Assembly (NCBI GenBank): GCA_028751055.1
Contig: JAQZDD010000064.1
Span: forward strand, 1 to 6,380
Source: Euryarchaeota archaeon Ods04
GTDB lineage: Archaea; Halobacteriota; Halobacteria; Halobacteriales; Halorutilaceae
Reading direction: 5' to 3'
DNA length: 6,380 nt
The translations under genes and the position numbers were made by a program. Each line of letters starts with the position of its first letter. The stretch's first letter is position 1. The notes under the pieces were generated by a model that saw only the letters and a list, made by a program, of their open reading frames with translations, was not told the origin of the DNA and searched no databases. Shown here piece by piece: positions 1 through 5,800 of this stretch.

Positions 1-444
1 AAGTTAGAGTTCGCCGAGGAACTCGGTGCCGTCGAGACTGTCAACGCGAAGGAGGAGGACAGCCCCGGAAACCGCGCCGCCGCAATCGCAGGAGGGTCGT
101 GCGACGTTGCGATAGACGCGCTCGGTATCGAGGTGACGTGCAGGAACGCGATGCAGAGCTTAGGCAAACGCGGCACTCAGCTACAGTTAGGGCTGACGAC
201 AGGCGAGGAAGAAGGCGAAATCCCGCTTCCCGTCGATGAAATCGTCTTCGGCGAGCGCGACTTCGTCGGCTCCTTCGGGATGCAGCCCCACCGTTTCGAC
301 GAAATCTTCCGTATGATGGAGTCCGGAAAGTTAGAACCGAGCAGAATAATCGGAGAGGAGGTTGCTCTCGACGACGTGCCCGAGGTTCTCGAATCGATGT
401 CGGAGTTCGACACGATAGGATTCCCTGTCATCACCGAGTTCTGA
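1..444 (+). CDS. Zinc-type alcohol dehydrogenase (MDR superfamily), C-terminal part, 5' end cut by window
   Basis: Reading from base 1 without interruption gives 147 residues of a medium-chain dehydrogenase/reductase, which oxidises alcohols or reduces aldehydes with NAD(P) in the cytoplasm. The visible part begins just after the dinucleotide-binding glycine motif (KLEFAEELGA, usual for the second Rossmann strand/helix). It continues with CDVAIDALGIEVT, a glycine-rich strand (LGKRGTQLQLGL), and GSFGMQPHRFDEIFRMMESGKLEPS, and ends in DTIGFPVITEF. This order of segments is typical of archaeal zinc-dependent alcohol dehydrogenases of about 350 residues, so roughly the first 200 residues, including the zinc ligands, lie outside the window. 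The first in-frame ATG at 151 and the GTG at 133 are internal codons, not starts. The stop is TGA at 442-444, 52 bp before the next gene. Family assignment is firm; substrate cannot be told from this half. Confidence 0.88.
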   Translation, partial: KLEFAEELGAVETVNAKEEDSPGNRAAAIAGGSCDVAIDALGIEVTCRNAMQSLGKRGTQLQLGLTTGEEEGEIPLPVDEIVFGERDFVGSFGMQPHRFDEIFRMMESGKLEPSRIIGEEVALDDVPEVLESMSEFDTIGFPVITEF

Positions 445-460
445 ACGCGTTTCTGCCGTG

Positions 461-474
461 CGAACCGTTTTAAG
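461..474 (+). promoter_or_regulatory. Archaeal BRE/TATA promoter of the vapBC operon
   Basis: CGAACC (461-466, BRE-like) is followed by TTTTAA (468-473). The box centre lies about 26 bp upstream of the vapB ATG at 497. Archaeal transcription usually starts 25-27 bp downstream of the box, so the mRNA would begin at or next to the start codon, making it leaderless. No Shine-Dalgarno sequence lies before 497, which agrees with this. Confidence 0.6.
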
Positions 475-496
475 ACTGTAGCGCGAAAAGCAGTTA

Positions 497-694
497 ATGA
501 GTGAAACGACCGACACAACGGAGTTCTTGGGACAGCAACTCCTCAACAAATCGAGAACGAAGCCACTGAGAGCCAAGATGAGAGAGTTCGTCGAAGAGCA
601 CGGAACAGAAACAGATATCGAGAACCTGAGAGAGGAAACCGAGGGAAAGAGTCTTTCTGACATAGTTAACGAGGGACGCGAAGAGAGGCTGTAA
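497..694 (+). CDS. vapB: Putative VapB-type antitoxin
   Basis: A 65-residue, highly charged protein directly upstream of a PIN-domain toxin, in the classical antitoxin-then-toxin order. It would bind and neutralise the VapC ribonuclease. The C-terminal part (residues 50-65, GKSLSDIVNEGREERL) resembles the toxin-wrapping tail of archaeal VapB-like antitoxins. The N-terminal half (about residues 15-35, rich in Lys, Arg and Glu) looks helical. I see no clear AbrB swapped-hairpin or ribbon-helix-helix pattern, so how it would bind its own operator is unclear. The ATG at 497 fits leaderless initiation from the TATA box at 468-473. The stop is one base before the vapC ATG. Five of six arginines use AGA/AGG, unlike the flanking genes, which suggests transfer. 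Identification rests mainly on position and the tail motif. Confidence 0.7.
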   Translation: MSETTDTTEFLGQQLLNKSRTKPLRAKMREFVEEHGTETDIENLREETEGKSLSDIVNEGREERL

Positions 695-695
695 G

Positions 696-1133
696 ATGGA
701 GTACCTCTTCTTCGATACATCTGCACTCGTCAAGAGATACCATGAGGAAGAAGGCTCTGAGAAGGTAGACCGGATGGTGGACGACAAGGACACGTATGTT
801 ATCATTACTTCTCTCTGCGTAATAGAAGCAACTTCGGCGTTCCGGAGAAAGCACAACCGTGGAGAGGTTTCAGAAGATATGATGAATCGACTTCTTTCCT
901 TCTTCTTCGAAGAGGCGTTGGAGGACTTCCTGATACTCCCGTTGGAGGAGTCGCTTACGGAACACTCGTTCGACCTAATACTTGCAGAAGACCTCAGAAC
1001 CCTCGACAGTCTGCAGCTTTCCGCGGCACTTGCGGTAAGACAAGAGGAACTCGTGTTCGTGTCGGCTGATGAGAAGCTGAACACGGTAGCCGAGAACCAA
1101 GGACTGGGAACTTTTAATCCGTGTCAGTCATAA
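696..1133 (+). CDS. vapC: VapC-type PIN-domain ribonuclease toxin
   Basis: A 145-residue single-domain PIN protein, the usual VapC length. It would be a Mg2+-dependent endoribonuclease acting on tRNA or rRNA when free of antitoxin. Acidic metal-site residues sit in the expected order: Asp7 in FFDTSALVKRY, Glu44 in CVIEATSAF, Asp104 in LRTLDSLQLSAAL, and Asp125 in FVSADEKL. All four are present, so the nuclease is probably active. A GAGG (685-688) inside the end of vapB lies 7 bases before the ATG and can serve as ribosome binding site. The single base between the genes implies translational coupling. Four of eight arginines are AGA, and the gene is visibly more A-rich than the hydrolase gene after it. 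Family assignment is strong; the RNA target is unknown. Confidence 0.9.
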   Translation: MEYLFFDTSALVKRYHEEEGSEKVDRMVDDKDTYVIITSLCVIEATSAFRRKHNRGEVSEDMMNRLLSFFFEEALEDFLILPLEESLTEHSFDLILAEDLRTLDSLQLSAALAVRQEELVFVSADEKLNTVAENQGLGTFNPCQS

Positions 1134-1225
1134 TCAAAAAAGAGAGCGGTATCAGTTGAGTCATGAAAGAACAGTCTCACAAGAGATATTAACCGTTCGG
1201 GTGCTGTTGTACTTTGAGGAACAAC
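1134..1225 (+). promoter_or_regulatory. Intergenic region with promoter of the metallo-hydrolase gene
   Basis: GATATTAA (1185-1192) is a good archaeal TATA box. Transcription from it would start near 1215. GAGGA (1216-1220) lies 5 bases before the ATG at 1226 and could act as a very short leader with Shine-Dalgarno. An A6 tract at 1136-1141 reads as T6 on the minus strand and could help stop antisense transcripts. Nothing else is recognisable. Confidence 0.5.
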
Positions 1226-2239
1226 ATGGGTGCTGATGCCGACTCCGAGGAGAAAGGGCGCGTCGAACGTACCTCCGTCAAAGGCGTATTCCGTCTGGAG
1301 TTCGAGGTACCCTGGCCCCCCTACCACGTCGCGGCGTACCTTATCGACGGCGAGGAGTACGGTAGTCCGATACTCGTTGACGCGGGCGCGCCGAGCGAAG
1401 ACGGTGCCGACGTACTCTCAGAGACTCTCGGCGCGGTCGGCTACGAACCCAAGGACGTTTCGGACGTTATAGTGACGCATCCCCACAGCGACCATATCGG
1501 TCTGGTGCCCGAACTCCGCGAAGCGGGTGCCGACGTGCACGCGCCGCGTCCCGCGCTCGAACAGGTGCGGCGTACCGAGGAGGAGCTTGAGGCGGGCGTC
1601 CGTGAGGTGGGACGCGAGGTCGGCTACGACGGCGAACGGCTCGACGAAGCCGTCGAAAAGTCAGTCTCTTCGCTCGAAAGGAACCGCCGTCTCTTAGAGC
1701 CGGACGCAGAAGGGACGCACGAACTCGGTTACGGAGAGTTCGTCGCGGGCGGACGCGGGTTCGAGGCATACAGGACGCCTGGACACCAGATACACCACGC
1801 GAGCTTCGTGACGGAAGTCGGAGGCGTGAAGGTTCTGTTTTCGGGAGACGCTCTCATAGAGCCTTTCCGTCCCGCCGCGCTCCACACGGGCATCGACTAC
1901 GGCGCGTTCGAGGCAGTCGACGCCTTCTTCGAAGCCATGGAGACGTTCGAGAGCCTCGACGTTGACACGGTCTTCCCGGGACACGGACCTGTCTTTTCGG
2001 ACACCGACGGCGCGGTCAGTTCGACGCGTGACTCGCTCAACGAACTCCTTGGCGAAACCGTCTCGGCTGTCTCGTCGGTCGGTCCCGCGTCGCCCGTCGA
2101 GGTCACGGAGGAGCGTTGCGGCGAAATAAAGTACCCCGGACAGCTTCTTGACGTAATCGGCGCGCTTGGCACGCTCGAAGGAAACGGCGAGGTCGAGTAC
2201 GAGAAAGAGGACGGCGTAAGGATGTACAGAACCATCTGA
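1226..2239 (+). CDS. Metallo-beta-lactamase-fold hydrolase with C-terminal winged-helix-like tail (glyoxalase II/LACTB2-like)
   Basis: A 337-residue soluble protein with all five MBL-fold signatures in order. They are ILVDAG (Asp52), THPHSDH (His85, His87, Asp89, His90), the third-ligand histidine in PGHQIHH (His187), the bridging aspartate in FSGDALI (Asp208), and FPGHGPV (His253). These predict a dinuclear metal hydrolase acting on a thioester, phosphoester or similar bond in the cytoplasm; the substrate is not evident. Between motifs 2 and 3 is a long charged helical insert (about 111-160). Residues about 265-337 resemble the small winged-helix-like extension seen in LACTB2-type members. 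I chose ATG 1226, with GAGGA 5 bases upstream. An in-frame TTG at 1214 would add four residues and sits 25 bp from the TATA box, so it cannot be excluded. The gene converges on the acyl-CoA ligase gene with one base between stops. Confidence 0.85.
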   Translation: MGADADSEEKGRVERTSVKGVFRLEFEVPWPPYHVAAYLIDGEEYGSPILVDAGAPSEDGADVLSETLGAVGYEPKDVSDVIVTHPHSDHIGLVPELREAGADVHAPRPALEQVRRTEEELEAGVREVGREVGYDGERLDEAVEKSVSSLERNRRLLEPDAEGTHELGYGEFVAGGRGFEAYRTPGHQIHHASFVTEVGGVKVLFSGDALIEPFRPAALHTGIDYGAFEAVDAFFEAMETFESLDVDTVFPGHGPVFSDTDGAVSSTRDSLNELLGETVSAVSSVGPASPVEVTEERCGEIKYPGQLLDVIGALGTLEGNGEVEYEKEDGVRMYRTI

Positions 2240-2240
2240 G

Positions 2241-3821
2241 TCAGGCGTCTTCTTCGTTTTCGTACCTCTCTTCTAGCTTGAACTTGCGTATCTTGCCGCT
2301 CGTCGTCCGCGGGAGTTCGTCTACGAAACGTACCTCGCGCGGATGCTTGTACTCGGCTATCCGTTCAAGCGAATACTCCTTGATTTCTTCGGCGGTAACG
2401 TCTTCGCCGGCTTCGACATCCGGCACGGTCACAACGTACGCAACCGGGATTTCGTTGCGGCGTTCGTCGTCGATGCCCACAACAGCGGCTTCTGCGACAT
2501 CGTCGTGTTCGGCGAGCAACTCCTCAACCTCGCTCGGATAGATGTTGTATCCCGCGGAGACGATGACGTGTTTCTTCCTGTCGACTATCTCGTAGTAGTT
2601 TCTCGTGTCACGCCGCGCGACGTCGCCCGTGCGGAAGTAGCCGTCGTCGGTGAACGCGGCGTCGGTGGCGTCGGGCATACCGTGGTAACCGTCCATGACC
2701 GACGGTCCGCGCACCAGTAGTTCACCTTCGTCGCCTACGGGTACGTCTTTTCCGTCTTCGTCGACTATCTTGGCGTCAAACATCCTGAGAGGCTGTCCCA
2801 CGGTACCGTGTTTCAGACCGTATGTCGAACCCGTCTGGGAGTGCGTCGCACCCGCAGTCTCCGTGAGACCGTAGCCCTCAGCCATCTCGACGCCTGCGGT
2901 CGCCTCAAACTCTCGCTGAACCGTCTCGGACATCTTCGCTCCGCCCTCCGCCGCCATCTCTAAGCTCGTCAGGTCGTACTCGCCGAAGTCGTCGCTGTTG
3001 ACGATGTCGACGTACATAGCTGTGACGCCGACGAAGTGCGTGATACCCTCCTTCTCTATCATCTCCATCGCCTCCACGCCGTCCCACTGCACCGCGCTTC
3101 TGAGGTAGAGCGCGCCGCCGCGTACGAGAGGCTGGCACGCCGTGTGCGTGAATCCCGTGATGTGGTACAGAGGAAGCCAGATGAGGCTCCTGACCTCCGT
3201 GGGGTCAATGCTGTGCGGCGGCGCGAGAGCCGAGAACATCTGTGCGCGGAAGTTGCTGTGTGTCAGACGGACGCCTTTCGGCTTTCCCGTCGTCCCCGAA
3301 GTGTACGGCAGGAGGGCGACGTCTTCGTCGTCGCGTTCGACGAGCGTCGGTTCGCCGCGCACCTCGTCGAAGAGGTGGTCGTCGTCCTCGCCACGTTGGT
3401 CTACGGTGATAACGACCGGCTCTCTTCCTGTCTCTTCGCACGCCTGCTCAACGATAGGACGCAGCGCGGGATGCGTAACGACGGCGGCGGCGTCGGAGTC
3501 CTCCATCTGGTACGAGAGTTCGCGCCTCTTGTACTGCGGGTTGACGGGCGAGACAACGACGCCAGCCTTGAGCGCGCCGAGCGACGCGACGAGGTACTCG
3601 GGACGGTTGGGGAGGTAGACGAGCATACTGTCGCCGGGTTTGACGCCCAAGTCGTGTAGCCCGCCCGCGAACTCCGCCGTCGCGTCGCTGAGTTCGGCGT
3701 GTGTCACGCGCTCGCCGTGGTGCTCTACCGCGAGCGCGTCGCCGTGATGCCTTGCCGTCTCGTTGAAAAGCCTGCCTACGTTGCCTTCTCTCGCTGACTG
3801 TCCGAGGTCCTCAAGCTCCAT
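2241..3821 (-). CDS. AMP-forming acyl-CoA ligase (ANL superfamily)
   Basis: A 526-residue adenylate-forming enzyme of normal family length. It activates a carboxylic acid with ATP to an acyl-adenylate and transfers it to CoA. Signatures, in order, are the P-loop YTSGTTGKPKG (173-183), GYGLTETAG (316-324, the A5 motif), YFRTGD with the ribose-binding Asp400, and the hinge VDRKKHVIVSAGYNIYP (413-429, A8). Last comes TTSGK with the catalytic Lys510 (A10). All catalytic residues expected are present, so it should be active. The hinge has His418 where Asp is common and Ser-Ala-Gly where Ser-Gly-Gly or Gly-Gly is common. The pattern suits a medium/long-chain fatty acid or aryl acid ligase rather than acetyl-CoA synthetase, which is longer; the substrate is inferred only. 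The ATG is supported by a TATA box 26 bp upstream, implying a leaderless mRNA. No operon partner lies on this strand in the window. Confidence 0.92.
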   Translation of the reverse strand: MELEDLGQSAREGNVGRLFNETARHHGDALAVEHHGERVTHAELSDATAEFAGGLHDLGVKPGDSMLVYLPNRPEYLVASLGALKAGVVVSPVNPQYKRRELSYQMEDSDAAAVVTHPALRPIVEQACEETGREPVVITVDQRGEDDDHLFDEVRGEPTLVERDDEDVALLPYTSGTTGKPKGVRLTHSNFRAQMFSALAPPHSIDPTEVRSLIWLPLYHITGFTHTACQPLVRGGALYLRSAVQWDGVEAMEMIEKEGITHFVGVTAMYVDIVNSDDFGEYDLTSLEMAAEGGAKMSETVQREFEATAGVEMAEGYGLTETAGATHSQTGSTYGLKHGTVGQPLRMFDAKIVDEDGKDVPVGDEGELLVRGPSVMDGYHGMPDATDAAFTDDGYFRTGDVARRDTRNYYEIVDRKKHVIVSAGYNIYPSEVEELLAEHDDVAEAAVVGIDDERRNEIPVAYVVTVPDVEAGEDVTAEEIKEYSLERIAEYKHPREVRFVDELPRTTSGKIRKFKLEERYENEEDA

Positions 3822-3843
3822 GCCGTTTGATACAGGCGACCCG

Positions 3844-3850
3844 TATTAAA
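3844..3850 (-). promoter_or_regulatory. TATA box of the acyl-CoA ligase gene
   Basis: On the minus strand this reads TTTAATA. Its centre is 26 bp from the A of the ligase ATG at 3821, so transcription should start at the start codon. No Shine-Dalgarno sequence is seen before the ATG, which supports leaderless translation. Confidence 0.6.
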
Positions 3851-3896
3851 CACAGGGGGCGGTTCAGCGCGAACACGAGAAGGGAAGCGGGCAAAG

Positions 3897-3905
3897 ATAT
3901 ATATA
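3897..3905 (+). promoter_or_regulatory. TATA box of the small membrane protein gene
   Basis: ATATATATA (3897-3905) is the strongest TATA-like element in the window. Its centre is 27 bp from the ATG at 3928, which supports that codon over the in-frame GTG at 3916 and predicts a leaderless mRNA. It faces away from the ligase box, with about 46 bp between the two box edges, so the two promoters share one short control region. Confidence 0.6.
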
Positions 3906-3927
3906 CACAGATAGCGTGTTTCATCCC

Positions 3928-4191
3928 ATGCCGGTAGGCAGGTTTAGGAAGAATCCCCGCGAACTAGACGACTTTGAGAAGCAGGTATCTGCGGCACAGT
4001 ACCCCGAAGGTAGCCTGCTCCTCGGAATGAGTGTGGGGCTTCTACTGCCGATGTCAGTCATTGGATTAGTCGACATCCCCGCCGTCTTGGGCACGCTCAG
4101 CACGGGCATCGGACCGATAGTCGGCGGCGTCGCAGGCTACCTTCTGGGACACGTTTACAAACAGATACGTCTCGAACGGCTCCGTGGCTGA
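3928..4191 (+). CDS. Unrecognised small membrane protein with two transmembrane helices
   Basis: I do not recognise this 87-residue protein. Residues 1-28 are charged and hydrophilic (RFRKNPRELDDFEKQ). A first hydrophobic helix spans about 29-48 (SLLLGMSVGLLLPMSVIGLV), followed by a short loop with a proline. A glycine-rich second helix spans about 58-77 (STGIGPIVGGVAGYLLGHVY). The C-terminus is basic (KQIRLERLRG). The positive charge at both ends predicts both termini in the cytoplasm and a hairpin in the membrane. The glycine spacing in helix 2 could favour helix packing or oligomers. The start at ATG 3928 is chosen from the TATA box position; a GTG at 3916 would add four residues. It lies upstream of an amino-acid permease gene on the same strand, but with a 117-bp gap. 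Coding is likely from the promoter fit and hydrophobic pattern; function is unknown. Confidence 0.7.
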   Translation: MPVGRFRKNPRELDDFEKQVSAAQYPEGSLLLGMSVGLLLPMSVIGLVDIPAVLGTLSTGIGPIVGGVAGYLLGHVYKQIRLERLRG

Positions 4192-4308
4192 GCAAAGGAA
4201 CTGTGAAAGTGACGGAATCCCGAAACACGAAAACGGCTGTCTTGTCAGAGACTGACCGGATGAAGTCTACTCGGACAGACATACTGCTGTCGCCGGAGGT
4301 GTACACGA
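4192..4308 (+). promoter_or_regulatory. Intergenic leader before the permease gene
   Basis: This stretch has no convincing gene. ATG 4260 opens a 20-codon frame that ends in TGA at 4320-4322 and looks non-coding. No strong TATA box is visible; ACATACT near 4279-4285 is a weak candidate about 27 bp before the ATT at 4309. GTGTACAC (4299-4306) is a short perfect palindrome that overlaps the end of the ribosome binding site. Confidence 0.35.
4295..4300 (+). promoter_or_regulatory. Shine-Dalgarno sequence deciding the permease start
   Basis: GGAGGT is a near-perfect match to the complement of the archaeal 16S 3' end. It is separated by 8 bases from the in-frame ATT at 4309. No ATG, GTG or TTG of the permease frame lies nearby, so this site is the main reason for proposing an ATT start. 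Confidence 0.55.
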
Positions 4309-5730
4309 ATTCCGGAAACTGACTCGTCCGGTGACGACAGTACAGTACTGACAGAGCGCGTCGGCATCGTCGGCGTCGTCGCTCTCGTCGTAGGCAACGC
4401 CGTCAGCATACCGATTTTCGTCCTTCCCGGTCCTCTAGCAGGTAGCGTAGGACCGGGCGTCGTTATCGCCGTACTGCTCGCCGCCATACCCGCCTTCTTA
4501 GTCGTCCTTTACAACGCGCAGTTGGGTTCGGCGATGCCCGTCGCGGGTGGACTGTACGTCTACATCTCACGCCTCATCGCGCCGTTCTGGGGCTTTCTCG
4601 TTCCGTTTTCGTTGCCTATAGTGACGTGGGCAGCCCTCCTCTTCGCCGCAATAGGATTCGCGGAGTACTTCCGGTTCTTTTTCGACGTACGTGCCGACTT
4701 CCTGATGTACGGCTTTCTGGTCTTCGTCGTAGCCATAAACCTGCTCGGCATACGGACGGTCGCGCGCGCGCAGATAGCCTTCGTCTTACTGCTGTTCGCC
4801 TCGCTCACCGTCTTCGTCGTACCCGGCTTCTTCGCCGTCGAGACAGCCAACTACACACCCGTCCTTCCCGAGGGATTGGCTCCGCTCGGCATCGCCGTGG
4901 TCGCGCTCTACTACCCTTACCTCGGCTTTAGCATGCTCACGGAACTCGGAGAAGAGATTGAGAATCCGGGGAAGACTATACCTGTCGCGCTGATCTCGGG
5001 CGTCGTCGCAGTCGCGTTGATCTACCTCGCTATGGTCACCGTCTTAGTCGGCGTCATGCCGTGGCACCAGCTAGGCGAGACCGAGGCGGCGGTAGCCGTC
5101 GCTGCGGGCGAGTTCCTTCCGTGGTGGGCTACGGCGTTCGTCGCCATGGGTGCGTTCTTCGCGGTCATTACGACGGTGAACACGACGCTCTTGGTCTCGT
5201 CGCGTACTGTGATGAGGGCGGCACGCGACGGCATCTTCCCAAAGAAACTGTCTGAGATACATCCGAGGTTCGGGACGCCGTACGCCTCGATACTTCTGCT
5301 CGGCGTGCCTCCCCTCTTCCTCGCTGTCTTCATACAGGAAGAGGTCGTCGAACTCTCCGTCTTCATCGCTCTTGCGACCCTGACAGCGATGTTCTTCAGC
5401 GCGATTGCTCTCTGGAACCTGCCCGTCGAGTTCCCCGACCACTACAACAACGCGACGCTACGTCTCAGACGGTACCGCGGTCTGCTTTTCGCCGTCGTCG
5501 GCGGCATGGTCGTCTCGGCGACGCTCTGGGTCGTCACGCTGACACAGCTTCCGGCGGCGGGCATGCTCCTAATGGGATGGTTCGGTCTCGGGTACGTCTA
5601 CTACAGGTACAAGCTCCGAAAGGAGGGCGATGAGCGCGGCGACCTGTACATGCGTATGGTGACGTTAGACAGACACGAGGATGCGTTCGCCGAGGAGCAG
5701 ACGTACGAGGGTGCGGACGGCGAAGAGTAG
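4309..5730 (+). CDS. APC-superfamily amino-acid permease, probable non-canonical ATT start
   Basis: A 473-residue, roughly twelve-helix secondary transporter of the amino acid-polyamine-organocation superfamily. TM1 is about 17-40. TM2, about 48-70, leads into the conserved GSAMPVAGGLYVYISR (73-88). TM6 (about 193-211) is followed by LGEEIENPGKTIPVAL, matching the family's Glu-Glu-x-x-x-Pro signature. TM8 carries VMRAARDGIFPKKLSEIHPR (301-320). TM11-12 (about 390-432) precede a roughly 40-residue acidic cytoplasmic tail. The first conventional start in frame is a TTG at 4522, which would remove TM1 and TM2, so translation must begin upstream. The frame is open from 4264 and clear homology-like sequence begins by about residue 12. 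ATT 4309 behind GGAGGT is the best candidate. CTG 4348, or a +1 frameshift from ATG 4260 at the TGA at 4320, are alternatives. The TM1 loop reads SIP where GSG is typical. The substrate cannot be named. Confidence 0.88.
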   Translation: MPETDSSGDDSTVLTERVGIVGVVALVVGNAVSIPIFVLPGPLAGSVGPGVVIAVLLAAIPAFLVVLYNAQLGSAMPVAGGLYVYISRLIAPFWGFLVPFSLPIVTWAALLFAAIGFAEYFRFFFDVRADFLMYGFLVFVVAINLLGIRTVARAQIAFVLLLFASLTVFVVPGFFAVETANYTPVLPEGLAPLGIAVVALYYPYLGFSMLTELGEEIENPGKTIPVALISGVVAVALIYLAMVTVLVGVMPWHQLGETEAAVAVAAGEFLPWWATAFVAMGAFFAVITTVNTTLLVSSRTVMRAARDGIFPKKLSEIHPRFGTPYASILLLGVPPLFLAVFIQEEVVELSVFIALATLTAMFFSAIALWNLPVEFPDHYNNATLRLRRYRGLLFAVVGGMVVSATLWVVTLTQLPAAGMLLMGWFGLGYVYYRYKLRKEGDERGDLYMRMVTLDRHEDAFAEEQTYEGADGEE

Positions 5731-5771
5731 TACGTCTTCCGTAGCCGCCTTACCTCTCCGAATAAAAAAGC

Positions 5772-5779
5772 TGTAAAAG
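5772..5779 (+). promoter_or_regulatory. TATA-like box of the CadD-like transporter gene
   Basis: TGTAAAAG is centred about 26 bp before the ATG at 5801, giving leaderless spacing like that seen upstream of vapB and the ligase gene. A second A/T-rich run, AATAAAAAAG (5761-5770), lies just upstream and may contribute as BRE or an alternative box. There is no Shine-Dalgarno sequence before the ATG. Confidence 0.5.
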
Positions 5780-5800
5780 GATGCTGCTTCTGTTCTGTCT

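Noticed and set aside
494..1084. A 196-codon minus-strand frame opposite vapBC
   Set aside because: It is serine-rich with no domain pattern, while the plus strand carries complete PIN-domain motifs and a promoter.
1112..1117. TTTTAA near the vapC end as a separate promoter
   Set aside because: It lies inside the vapC coding sequence, and the frame that would follow (ATG 1162) is only nine codons long. The box at 1185-1192 is better placed for the hydrolase gene.
3036..3659. A 207-codon open frame on the plus strand
   Set aside because: It lies wholly antisense to the acyl-CoA ligase, whose motifs are intact. Its product is arginine-rich with no recognisable domain, as expected for a shadow frame in GC-rich DNA.
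4338..4350. Palindrome CAGTAC-A-GTACTG near the permease start as an operator
   Set aside because: One or two 6-bp-arm palindromes are expected by chance in a window of this size, and it lies inside the permease coding region. It is kept only as a weak possibility.
4522..4524. TTG 4522 as the permease start
   Set aside because: It would delete TM1 and TM2, which are clearly encoded in the same frame upstream, and it falls within the conserved segment leading to PVAGGLYVYISR.
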